Below are positions 35,601 to 43,158 of a DNA stretch of 43,845 bases, piece after piece. How positions within the stretch are numbered: position 1 is the stretch's first letter; each line of letters starts with the position of its first letter. Made by a program: the position numbers and the translations under genes. Source of the stretch: UBA7916 sp036121365 (GTDB lineage Bacteria > Pseudomonadota > Gammaproteobacteria > Comchoanobacterales > Comchoanobacteraceae); the NCBI GenBank assembly GCA_036121365.1, contig JAZAFR010000027.1, positions 1-43,845 on the forward strand, read 5' to 3'. The notes under the pieces were generated by a model. It was not told where the DNA came from. It saw only the letters and a program-made list of their open reading frames with translations, and ran no database searches.

Positions 35601-36554
35601 TTAAATTCCTTCGATTTTTAGTTTAACAACTTCGCCATTATTGAGTGCAACTAGTGTTGACGTCAATGGCAGCTCATATACGTGCACATGCCCGTTTGCA
35701 CCATTTACTTTTGAAGACCAGGCGGGTGAAATAATTTCCAATGGGGTTCTAATTAATAGTCTTTTTTTGTAGATCCATGCTTGTGCATCCCCTCCTAGTA
35801 CATGCGCCTGAATGCTTTTCGGAGGTGGGATATTATTTATCAAATCCACCATATACTCAGGCACGTTATATGGCGATGTGGCATCTGAACTCACTGCATT
35901 TTTTGCTAGCGGCCCCCTCTTTGGAACTTGAATGTCCATTCGATAATCTACCTGTTGTTGTCCTGGTATTAGCTCCACAATGACTGGTGTGTTTAATCCT
36001 CTTAGCATGACTACCAGGTTAGTTGTCTTATAAAGTGTTTGTGCTTGCAGTAGCAATGTGTTACCAAAACTTTCCCCTGCCTGCTCCTCCTCCGTACTCC
36101 CTTCATTCCAAACGATATTAACTGCACTTGGATTCCCGATGTCATAGCCTCTAATGGGCCATATTGCACCTGTAGAGTCATAAAATGCGAGCACACTGAC
36201 ATATCCAGCGCTTAACCTAACTAATGTTGGCAATGTGCCATTATCTAAGCTGATGATTTTGGAACTGTTGATTGGTTCTGGAGGCGCTGCTCCTTTATAT
36301 GTTGTCATTCTTTGACTTTCATTCCATAACTGCCTAATTTCCTTTGCTTGTTCTGGCGATAGAGGCGATACTGTTTGTGCAACATTATTAAATGCCGCTG
36401 TAGATATCTGTTCACTCACACCTAAATCATTTATTGTGACAGGCTCGATTAGCTGTGCGCTATTGCCTTGTTCTGCAAATGCTAGAAGCCCACACGAAAA
36501 TAGTAGAACAAGTAGCATTTGCCTACTATATTTGTCTATAAAATTGAAATTCAT
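35601..36554 (-). CDS. dotH: Dot/Icm core protein DotH (IcmK)
   Basis: A 317-residue outer-membrane core component (Legionella about 360). The frame is open further upstream within dotI, but the Met at 36554 precedes a proper signal peptide (MLLVLLFSCGLLAFAEQG) and leaves 11 bases after the dotI stop, so it is the start. The body includes the DotH region EIRQLWNESQRMTTYKG, GYVSVLAFYDSTGAIWPI, LLLQAQTLYKTTNLVVML and a C-terminal beta domain (LRIRTPLE-type strands, VHVYELPLTSTLVALNNG). It works with DotC, DotD and DotG; dotC and dotD are not in this window. Confidence 0.95.
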   Translation of the reverse strand: MNFNFIDKYSRQMLLVLLFSCGLLAFAEQGNSAQLIEPVTINDLGVSEQISTAAFNNVAQTVSPLSPEQAKEIRQLWNESQRMTTYKGAAPPEPINSSKIISLDNGTLPTLVRLSAGYVSVLAFYDSTGAIWPIRGYDIGNPSAVNIVWNEGSTEEEQAGESFGNTLLLQAQTLYKTTNLVVMLRGLNTPVIVELIPGQQQVDYRMDIQVPKRGPLAKNAVSSDATSPYNVPEYMVDLINNIPPPKSIQAHVLGGDAQAWIYKKRLLIRTPLEIISPAWSSKVNGANGHVHVYELPLTSTLVALNNGEVVKLKIEGI

Positions 36555-36565
36555 TGACACTCTAT

Positions 36566-37183
36566 TTACCTCGCCCTGTATGATGCAATACCAATCCCTT
36601 GTGGATTGTTTTGAATATCTACCCTTTGAATCAACAAGCTCACTGTATACGGGAAGCTTTTTTGAACTGTCGCGCCTGCGTACTTTATTAAGATAGGCAG
36701 TGTGACTTTCCACGAGTACACTCCGTTGATTAGGCCTTGTTGGTCTAGTACTGGTGCACCTGTGGCAACAGAAGTCACAACCAATTTATTGTCAATGACA
36801 TACTTGATGTTCTGACTATCGATTAGCTGCTTTTTGTAATCTGTCCAGCCAGCTACTGTAAAATTCTCAGAGGCTTCTTGTAGCTGCATTCTGTAGTTGA
36901 CAAAGTCAAATGAATTAATCTTAGTCGCAGCCATATTTGACCAGGCCAAAATCTGCTCTGTTGATTTAACTGCAACTGTTAGTGGTTCAACTGGAATAAT
37001 TCTTCCGTCTGGGGATGTTACGATGAACTTGCTTGGTGCAGGTGTTATGATGCTGTAAGTTATTGCGAGTACGAGAACAACGTTTGAAATAACCGCAATC
37101 AACCCAATACTTAGGACTCGCTTGTAATTGTCACGGTAAAAGAAGTTTCGATTATAAACTAGCTCTGCTGCTTTATCTTCCAT
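36566..37183 (-). CDS. dotI: Dot/Icm inner-membrane protein DotI (IcmL)
   Basis: A 205-residue bitopic protein (Legionella IcmL 212), structurally related to VirB8. The N-terminus has the family start NRNFFYRDNYKRVLS, followed by one membrane helix at about 25-46 (IGLIAVISNVVLVLAITYSI). The periplasmic domain contains TSPDGRIIPVEPL, ILAWSNMAATKINSFDFVNY and YSWKVTLPILIKY, all in keeping with IcmL. It forms a complex with DotJ, encoded just upstream. Confidence 0.96.
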   Translation of the reverse strand: MEDKAAELVYNRNFFYRDNYKRVLSIGLIAVISNVVLVLAITYSIITPAPSKFIVTSPDGRIIPVEPLTVAVKSTEQILAWSNMAATKINSFDFVNYRMQLQEASENFTVAGWTDYKKQLIDSQNIKYVIDNKLVVTSVATGAPVLDQQGLINGVYSWKVTLPILIKYAGATVQKSFPYTVSLLIQRVDIQNNPQGIGIASYRAR

Positions 37184-37192
37184 ACCTTTACC

Positions 37193-37390
37193 CTATATAT
37201 TAATTAACCTTCCGTCAATTGTAGTTGCAATCCATTGTGTTGGCTTTGGATCCAACAAATGTTTAGCAGCAACAACACTTAGAACAACGTTTATTAGAAT
37301 TAGAACACCTGTAATTTGTACTGTTGCTCTAAAACAGTTCAAATAAAAGTTAGACTCGACTTTTTTCCTCTCTAAATACTCAAGTGTCAT
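37193..37390 (-). CDS. dotJ: Dot/Icm inner-membrane protein DotJ (IcmM)
   Basis: A 65-residue protein, shorter than Legionella IcmM (94). It is a truncated relative of DotI: a short polar start (LERKKVESNFYLNCFRA), one membrane helix at about 24-45 (QITGVLILINVVLSVVAAKH) and then KPTQWIATTIDGRLINI, which parallels the SPDGRIIPVEPL segment of DotI. The identification rests on this likeness and on position directly before dotI. The gene ends 9 bases before dotI begins. Confidence 0.85.
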   Translation of the reverse strand: MTLEYLERKKVESNFYLNCFRATVQITGVLILINVVLSVVAAKHLLDPKPTQWIATTIDGRLINI

Positions 37391-37458
37391 AGTGCTCCCC
37401 CTTTAATTAATAGACTATCAACCTAATATTCTTTTTACAAGTACTTGCCAGTCTAATA

Positions 37459-38196
37459 TTAATATTTTTTAAACTCTATCATAATGGCACCGTCATCAAA
37501 CTTGGACCCTTCCTCTAATGTGTCAGTAACTTCCGAAAAAACTCTACCTATTCCCTCTTTGGTGCTCGATTCCTCTGAAGTAGATACTGCTTCCAGCTCT
37601 CTACTGAATACACCATTTTCGTAAACACCTTTTGTGACTGAAATATTTATTTTGGCCATTTTAGCATTAGATGCTTGCAAAGATTTCGCTAAATGGCTTG
37701 CCTGCTTCAAGCTGACTAAATCTTTAGGTAGCTCTCTTTGCTTTTTTTCCAATTCACCTTTACTTTTGTTTGTGCTTTCTTTGCCGTAGTCCCCTTTAAA
37801 ACCATACTGTTCATTTGAGACCTTTTTCTCTTTCTCGTCCTGTTTAAAGTATACACCAGTAAATTTTGCGTTTTCAATTTCGTAAATGGCTAAAAAATCT
37901 GACAGTTGCTTAACCACGTCCCTGCCACCATCTATATGATTCACAGTTCCTGTGTAATATACTTTTTTTACTGGAACAATCACAGTATATTTCTGGCCAT
38001 TTCTATAGAAAACGGTTCCACTACTCACCATATTTTCATATGCCTGCTTGAATGTATCTTCGTCGACAAGTCGATTTTCAGATGTCACTTTAGACAATAA
38101 AAAAAAGTTGTTTTTTGTGCTTCCTGATACTTCAGCCGTTCCTTGCTGAACAAACAGACCAAGCATGATTGTAATGATTACATTCCTGAATAGCAT
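37459..38196 (-). CDS. dotK: DotK (IcmN)-position exported protein
   Basis: A 245-residue exported protein at the place of icmN, between dotL and dotJ. The signal peptide is MLFRNVIITIMLGLFVQQGTA without a lipobox Cys, whereas Legionella DotK is a lipoprotein. The segment KYTVIVPVKKVYYTG followed by VVKQLSDFLAIYEIENAKFT resembles the start of an OmpA-like peptidoglycan-binding domain, the DotK fold. The second half is charged and Ser/Glu-rich with no clear match. I assign DotK mainly from order and this partial likeness; it might be an unrelated replacement. Confidence 0.6.
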   Translation of the reverse strand: MLFRNVIITIMLGLFVQQGTAEVSGSTKNNFFLLSKVTSENRLVDEDTFKQAYENMVSSGTVFYRNGQKYTVIVPVKKVYYTGTVNHIDGGRDVVKQLSDFLAIYEIENAKFTGVYFKQDEKEKKVSNEQYGFKGDYGKESTNKSKGELEKKQRELPKDLVSLKQASHLAKSLQASNAKMAKINISVTKGVYENGVFSRELEAVSTSEESSTKEGIGRVFSEVTDTLEEGSKFDDGAIMIEFKKY

Positions 38197-38209
38197 GACC
38201 CTCTCTCCT

Positions 38210-40639
38210 TTAACCTGATATTAATTTTGCTAAACGATTTATTCGACCTGTTAGGCCTTCTACATCTAGCACCTGTCTTGATCTATATGTCGTTTTACTC
38301 TTGATTAACGCTATTGTATCTGATACTTCTTTTGAAGCCTCATCTTTTTTCTTCCCTAACATTCTCATCATATACAACGCTGTACTATTCAGCTTGGACT
38401 GATTGACCAATGGCAACTCGTATAAATCTAGATTTTCATTCACCCCAATTAACCGCTTCTCGTCCTTAGATAGATGAATTCGCATTAAAATATCAATACT
38501 TCCTGTTACTGCGCCTCTTGTAATATTTTCAGATTCTTCCTTACTTGTTTTATCAGGCTCTTCTTCATCTATTTTTGCAATTTCTTTTGCATTTTCAATC
38601 AAAGCTTGATCAATGTCTCCAGTCTCTTCTTGTACAACTTCCTGTTCGCTTTTTTCCAACATAATCTTATGGAGATGAAAAAGAACATTAAGACCTTTGT
38701 CAATGGGGTCTAACATGGATCTCTGAGACCTCTGACTTTCCAATATACTTTCCAATTGCTCATCTTTCTCCACTTTGATATTTGGAATCCCCGAAGTCTG
38801 AATTAGCTGCTCGAAGTCCTCAATGCTTTTAACCAAGGTATACAGAACTTCGTCTTTTGGTATTTCTACCTTCATCATCACATTGAGCCGCATCTCTTTT
38901 GCTGGTCCAGGATCCATAAAGAACAAGTTCGCTCTAATAATATTTGACTTAAAAAATACATGCGCCTCTCCTACACCTTGCTCTTTTAAGTCTAGTAAGT
39001 TAATACGGGCTCTTTTTTCTGCTTTTGCAATTTTGGAATCTTGGTATGACCCAGTCAAACCAGGATTCTGTGAATTAAAACTCTCAACTGCTGTCACATA
39101 TGCGTCACCCGCACTTTTCATGAAGAATTCCCAAGTATCTGTGGGATCTTCCAATTTCATACATATTTTTATATTTGTGTTTGCTCCAATTGACGCAGCT
39201 TCTTCCTTAGAAGCTTTTTGGAATGCTGGCAGATCTTGACCTGCAAAAACAACTGAAAAACCCAGAGACCTTGCCTGAGCAGGCACAACAGCAAAACCTT
39301 TCACAGCGTAGTATCCATATTCATCCAATACACATAAGTATGGTGTCGGACAATTAGTGGGCTTTCTCAGTATCACATCTTGATACGTCCCTTCAACCGT
39401 ATCTCCTAACCCCGCAGCCATCATGGTCTTTAATGATGAAATGACGATTTTACCTAGATTTGCCAACTCATCTGGTGACTTTTCTAAGGCAGGCAATAAC
39501 ACAACCAATACTCGACGATTCAATACCACGTCTTTCATATCTACCTCTGCCAACCTTACACGCATTATGTGCCCGTAACTGTCAGCAAGAGATGTAAAAG
39601 TTCTGGTTAATTGCATGGTAATATAGCCATGCTGTTCGTAAACTTGGGATACTTGCTTCCCTTTTCTTTCTTTAACATACCCAGGTAATGTCAGGAGATA
39701 ATTGTGAATGGGTTGCATGATTGTTTCAGGGACATCTTCTAGACTGATATCAAACTGACCATCTCTGATAAATACCTTATCAGCCACCATTGCCTCAATT
39801 CTTTCTAGGCTAAAGTAATTTCTTATTGAGTTGGCATCAAGCAAAATATTTCCTGCATCTCTCTGATAGACTAATATTTTAAACAATGACTCTACAAATG
39901 CGATCGCACGACCTTTCCACATATCTCCATCACCACCACTACCACCTGAGTCCATCATACTGGCGACCAAGTTGGACAACATTCCTGATGATCCGGATGA
40001 AAATGGGTTCATTGTATTGGATTGTTTATTTTCTTGTGCTCCTTGAATGTCTTTTGCCCCTGTCATAAAATTGATTAACAGCAAATCATCTTCTCTACCC
40101 ATATATTTTAACATTGCAAATATCTTTGCAAATAGTGAGTTGTCGCCTTTTCCATCTACGTAGATAAAGCCACTAGATTGCATGAGAGCATTGTAAGTCA
40201 ATGACGTTAAAAATACTGTTTTACCTGATCCTGTTGATCCAAATACCAAGCAGTGCGTTCGCATGTCATCATCACCAAACCATAACTCTTCATCGGTTTT
40301 GAGCGCATTTCCAAAACAATAAATTCCTCTGGCCTTATATGGCTTTCCATCTGGACGTATATCATTGTAATCAACTTCTTTTGACCTCATCGGTAATCGA
40401 AATGGTAAATGTGCCTTCTGTATCTGACTCAATATCAAACATCCAATGATACATAGAAATAATATATTTGCTAGCAAAGGAGCGACGTATGAGGAAAGAC
40501 CCATTACGCAAATCAATATGGAAACGTTAAGAGGCTTTTTGAAAAAATCAGAAAACTTTTGACCTAGGGTCCGGGTGTCTCGTATTAGACTTCCCTCATT
40601 TAGCTCTTCGCTGGCTGACAACCCTCTTTGATTTTTCAT
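38210..40639 (-). CDS. dotL: Dot/Icm coupling ATPase DotL (IcmO), VirD4-like
   Basis: An 809-residue coupling protein (Legionella 783) that collects effectors for the channel. Two membrane helices lie at about 38-72 (LNVSILICVMGLSSYVAPLL and onward). Walker A is GSTGSGKTVFL at about 134-144; Walker B, YLCVLDEYGYYA, is near 435; a VFAGQDLPAFQ motif follows. The N-terminal motif RARGIYCFG-like (KARGIYCFGNAL) is typical of DotL. The C-terminal tail beyond about 590 is acidic and poorly conserved, the region that in Legionella binds DotN, IcmS, IcmW and LvgA. It starts 5 bases after dotM. Confidence 0.96.
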   Translation of the reverse strand: MKNQRGLSASEELNEGSLIRDTRTLGQKFSDFFKKPLNVSILICVMGLSSYVAPLLANILFLCIIGCLILSQIQKAHLPFRLPMRSKEVDYNDIRPDGKPYKARGIYCFGNALKTDEELWFGDDDMRTHCLVFGSTGSGKTVFLTSLTYNALMQSSGFIYVDGKGDNSLFAKIFAMLKYMGREDDLLLINFMTGAKDIQGAQENKQSNTMNPFSSGSSGMLSNLVASMMDSGGSGGDGDMWKGRAIAFVESLFKILVYQRDAGNILLDANSIRNYFSLERIEAMVADKVFIRDGQFDISLEDVPETIMQPIHNYLLTLPGYVKERKGKQVSQVYEQHGYITMQLTRTFTSLADSYGHIMRVRLAEVDMKDVVLNRRVLVVLLPALEKSPDELANLGKIVISSLKTMMAAGLGDTVEGTYQDVILRKPTNCPTPYLCVLDEYGYYAVKGFAVVPAQARSLGFSVVFAGQDLPAFQKASKEEAASIGANTNIKICMKLEDPTDTWEFFMKSAGDAYVTAVESFNSQNPGLTGSYQDSKIAKAEKRARINLLDLKEQGVGEAHVFFKSNIIRANLFFMDPGPAKEMRLNVMMKVEIPKDEVLYTLVKSIEDFEQLIQTSGIPNIKVEKDEQLESILESQRSQRSMLDPIDKGLNVLFHLHKIMLEKSEQEVVQEETGDIDQALIENAKEIAKIDEEEPDKTSKEESENITRGAVTGSIDILMRIHLSKDEKRLIGVNENLDLYELPLVNQSKLNSTALYMMRMLGKKKDEASKEVSDTIALIKSKTTYRSRQVLDVEGLTGRINRLAKLISG

Positions 40640-40644
40640 CGCTT

Positions 40645-41817
40645 CTATTTCTCACTATCTGGTTTGTATATAATCTCTGACACACCCTCTTCTAATGCGG
40701 CAATAGCCTCATCCAGCATTGGTGTTTTAAGCGGCCTTCTTAGTCTTTTTTCAACTTTCCAGTGTGCGAAAGGGCCTGACACTTCCGCGAAAGCAACTTG
40801 TCTCCCCACACAGTTTAACATATACCATAATCTCCTATCTTGGCCCTTCAGCCACAAAAACTCCGCTGTTGCTATCACCCCATCGTCTCTTGCTGCTTCA
40901 AGCATAGAGGCCATTGCGGGTAGAAGGAAAGCATGTGCACTAACGGCACGGGCCACTTTCATCGCCTTAATGTGTTTTCCCAGCAATCCATACGATCCAG
41001 AAAAATTTAAGTTTTTGTTGAGACCATAGCTTGATTCAGCAATCTGACGCAGTAGAGATGCTGCCCCTTTTGTATCATGGTTTGCTTTTGCCGCAAATAT
41101 TGCAAATAGCGCAATGATGTATGGAGGAAAGTTCTGCAAATTCCCTTCCCACTTTGGCCCCATTTGAGTTACAAATTGCTGATGAGCACGCGCATGATTT
41201 ACTTTTGCCACTGGCTTTCCAGATACTATGGAAACATCCAACAGATTATGCTTTTTGGCAAACGCCATGGGCTGTAAAGACATTGCATAATCACCCTCAT
41301 CAACAGGATTCTTTAGTAGTTTGGTTCCCACTACGGTTGCAACCGATGGCCAGTTGACCACCTCTTTTCGTCTAAAGCTCTCCATAGAATATTTCTCATC
41401 AAACGATGTCGCCACCCCTGATTTTAATATGTATACTGCAATGGCTACCCAGATAGGCGTTGTAAAAATAGCAAAATATATCCCGACAGCCCCAATGTAT
41501 GCAATAAACGACTCAAAACTAAGCGTTGTGTAATTTTCTGTTTGTATTTGATTAATGATGGATGCTAAATTTGAAGCCCAACTTTCAACAATGCTAGCTA
41601 CTTGAGATGGTAGAATCTCAGAGGCGACTTCTGCGATTAAGCTCATGGGGAATAACATTAAATATGCTTGATAGGCCTGGAATCTCAGGACTGCTGTAAC
41701 AATCTCAGCATGATAGTAGTACCAAAGCCCCCCCATAATTAAAAATAGTGCGCCCACATAGTAGACGACTTCTATTCCCTGTGAGCTATTTTGACCACCG
41801 CCCTGTTGACCTTGCAT
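40645..41817 (-). CDS. dotM: Dot/Icm coupling-complex protein DotM (IcmP)
   Basis: A 390-residue protein (Legionella 376). The N-terminal part has about three membrane helices (VYYVGALFLIMGGLWYYYH, YLMLFPMSLIAEV, YIGAVGIYFAIFTTPIWVAI), followed by FRRKEVVNWPSVATVV and a cytosolic domain. FAILP-type segments (FAKKHNLLDVS, FVTQMGPKWEGNLQNFPPYI, SAHAFLLPAMASMLEAARDD, LWLKGQDRRLWYMLNCVGRQ) match the IcmP pattern. In Legionella its positive patch reads acidic Glu-rich secretion signals. It is the first gene of this operon; icmT, S, R and Q, which precede it in Legionella, are absent here. Confidence 0.96.
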   Translation of the reverse strand: MQGQQGGGQNSSQGIEVVYYVGALFLIMGGLWYYYHAEIVTAVLRFQAYQAYLMLFPMSLIAEVASEILPSQVASIVESWASNLASIINQIQTENYTTLSFESFIAYIGAVGIYFAIFTTPIWVAIAVYILKSGVATSFDEKYSMESFRRKEVVNWPSVATVVGTKLLKNPVDEGDYAMSLQPMAFAKKHNLLDVSIVSGKPVAKVNHARAHQQFVTQMGPKWEGNLQNFPPYIIALFAIFAAKANHDTKGAASLLRQIAESSYGLNKNLNFSGSYGLLGKHIKAMKVARAVSAHAFLLPAMASMLEAARDDGVIATAEFLWLKGQDRRLWYMLNCVGRQVAFAEVSGPFAHWKVEKRLRRPLKTPMLDEAIAALEEGVSEIIYKPDSEK

Positions 41818-42248
41818 TACTCAAAGACCTCTTTAAACACTTGTCTCATTATTTTTCATTATAACTGCAGAATTAATTTTTGCAATCTATAAATTATTAT
41901 ACTGCTGGCTTATCATTTTCTAATTTTTAAACGCCTTCTACCCTACCCCCACTCACTGTAAAAATCACCGTCTCTTTTGATAACTCTATTCAGTACTGTT
42001 AAAAGGCAAGATTCCAATGACATTACTCTCTATATTTGTTAACGAAGCACCCGAGCACTTTTTTCTTTAACCACAATCTGTCAGTACTGATGGCCTTGTT
42101 CGCTCTCATACTGTGGCTGTTTTGTTTTTAGTAAATACAAGACCTAAACTAAGTTAACAGCTTGCTTGGTTTTCTAAAACCTCAAAGCACAATTTTGGAA
42201 AAGCCAAACGTTAATAGACACTCATTACTCAGAAAATATTAAATAAAA
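41818..42248. other. Intergenic region upstream of the Dot/Icm operon
   Basis: 431 bases, AT-rich. It holds the predicted dotM promoter at its left end. A 13-residue hydrophobic peptide frame occurs at 42090-42131 on the plus strand without a ribosome site. No icmTSRQ remnant, RNA gene or repeat is recognised. Confidence 0.5.
41858..41885 (-). promoter_or_regulatory. Predicted sigma70 promoter of the dotM-dotO operon
   Basis: On the minus strand TTGCAA (41880-41885), a 16-base spacer and a perfect TATAAT (41858-41863). A transcript would start near 41851, leaving a leader of about 34 bases before the dotM ATG, which contains AGAGG. A second AT-rich -10-like box (TATAAT) lies further upstream near 41896-41903. 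Confidence 0.6.
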
Positions 42249-42956
42249 TTATCGCATGGAGGGGCCAGTCGCTCTGCTTTTATCATCGAATGCATCATCA
42301 TCTTTTTTCACTCTCTTTATTCTAAGCAATGCTTCTACAACTGAACTTTCTTGCTCTTCATTCTTCATTGTTCTCAAATATTTGAGCTTATTCAGTAACA
42401 TGTCAACGTTAGAATTATATGATTCGAGCACCTCTTTGTAGCCTTTACGGTAATCCATCCATACCGCAAATGGACGATCTCCATAATCTAGACCTAGGTC
42501 GCAATCACTATCGTTGTTTAGTATATCATTTCTTGTATTCTCAACGACGCCACGTAACTCTTCTATCTGGTGTGACTCTAGATTTAGAACCTGGGCTTGA
42601 TTCTTGATTTTTTCTAGCCATGTCAGATCTTTCCTTTCCGAACAAAAATTTCGTAATTGAAGACTGATTTCAAGATACAGATATGCCTTTTCTCGATCAT
42701 AACTTTTTTCCACTTGTAAGACTCTTTGATAGCCACTAAAACTACGAAAAGCTCTGAACTGACGAGCCTCCATTGGTGTTAGATTTTGATCGTTTCGTGC
42801 CTCTCTAATGCATATTAATAGTAAAGCTTCGATTTGTTCTAAATGTTTTGACTGTACTGTGTCACTTTCTTGATCTGAACCCTGATTTGGGGCCTCTTCT
42901 CTGAGCCTGAAACCTTTCTCTTTGCCATCTATTTCTTTCTTTAAATTTCTTTTCAT
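42249..42956 (-). CDS. Hydrophilic protein of unknown function upstream of Dot/Icm genes
   Basis: A 235-residue protein. The start at 42956 is chosen because AGGAAA lies 8 bases before it; the frame is open for 19 further codons without a ribosome site. No export signal or membrane helix. The chain is charged and helical: a Lys/Glu-rich start (KRNLKKEIDGKEKGFRLR), the motif EEAPNQGSDQESD, helices such as HLEQIEALLLICIREARND, and a basic C-terminus (LLRIKRVKKDDDAFDD). EEAPNQG recurs as EEAPDQG in the next gene. No family is recognised; a co-located effector or accessory protein is possible. Confidence 0.7.
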   Translation of the reverse strand: MKRNLKKEIDGKEKGFRLREEAPNQGSDQESDTVQSKHLEQIEALLLICIREARNDQNLTPMEARQFRAFRSFSGYQRVLQVEKSYDREKAYLYLEISLQLRNFCSERKDLTWLEKIKNQAQVLNLESHQIEELRGVVENTRNDILNNDSDCDLGLDYGDRPFAVWMDYRKGYKEVLESYNSNVDMLLNKLKYLRTMKNEEQESSVVEALLRIKRVKKDDDAFDDKSRATGPSMR

Positions 42957-43158
42957 AATATTCTTTCCTGATTTACCATGAATTAATTTATCGCAATTGA
43001 TGTATGAAAGCAAGCAGACAGCGTTTTATTTACACCGACAAAAGTAAATCTCTTGCTCATCCGATGTGTGTCATACTTTTTCACTTCCACTCAGCTTTCA
43101 AGAAAAAGGCAAATAATCTTTGCATATACTTTTCACCCCTAAGAACAATGGTTGGCTC

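Noticed and set aside
36555..36713. Upstream extension of dotH into dotI
   Set aside because: It reads through dotI coding sequence in another frame; the Met at 36554 precedes a proper signal peptide just after the dotI stop.
42090..42131. Hydrophobic 13-residue peptide MALFALILWLFCF as a small toxin
   Set aside because: No ribosome site, no antisense RNA or partner seen; short hydrophobic frames arise easily by chance.
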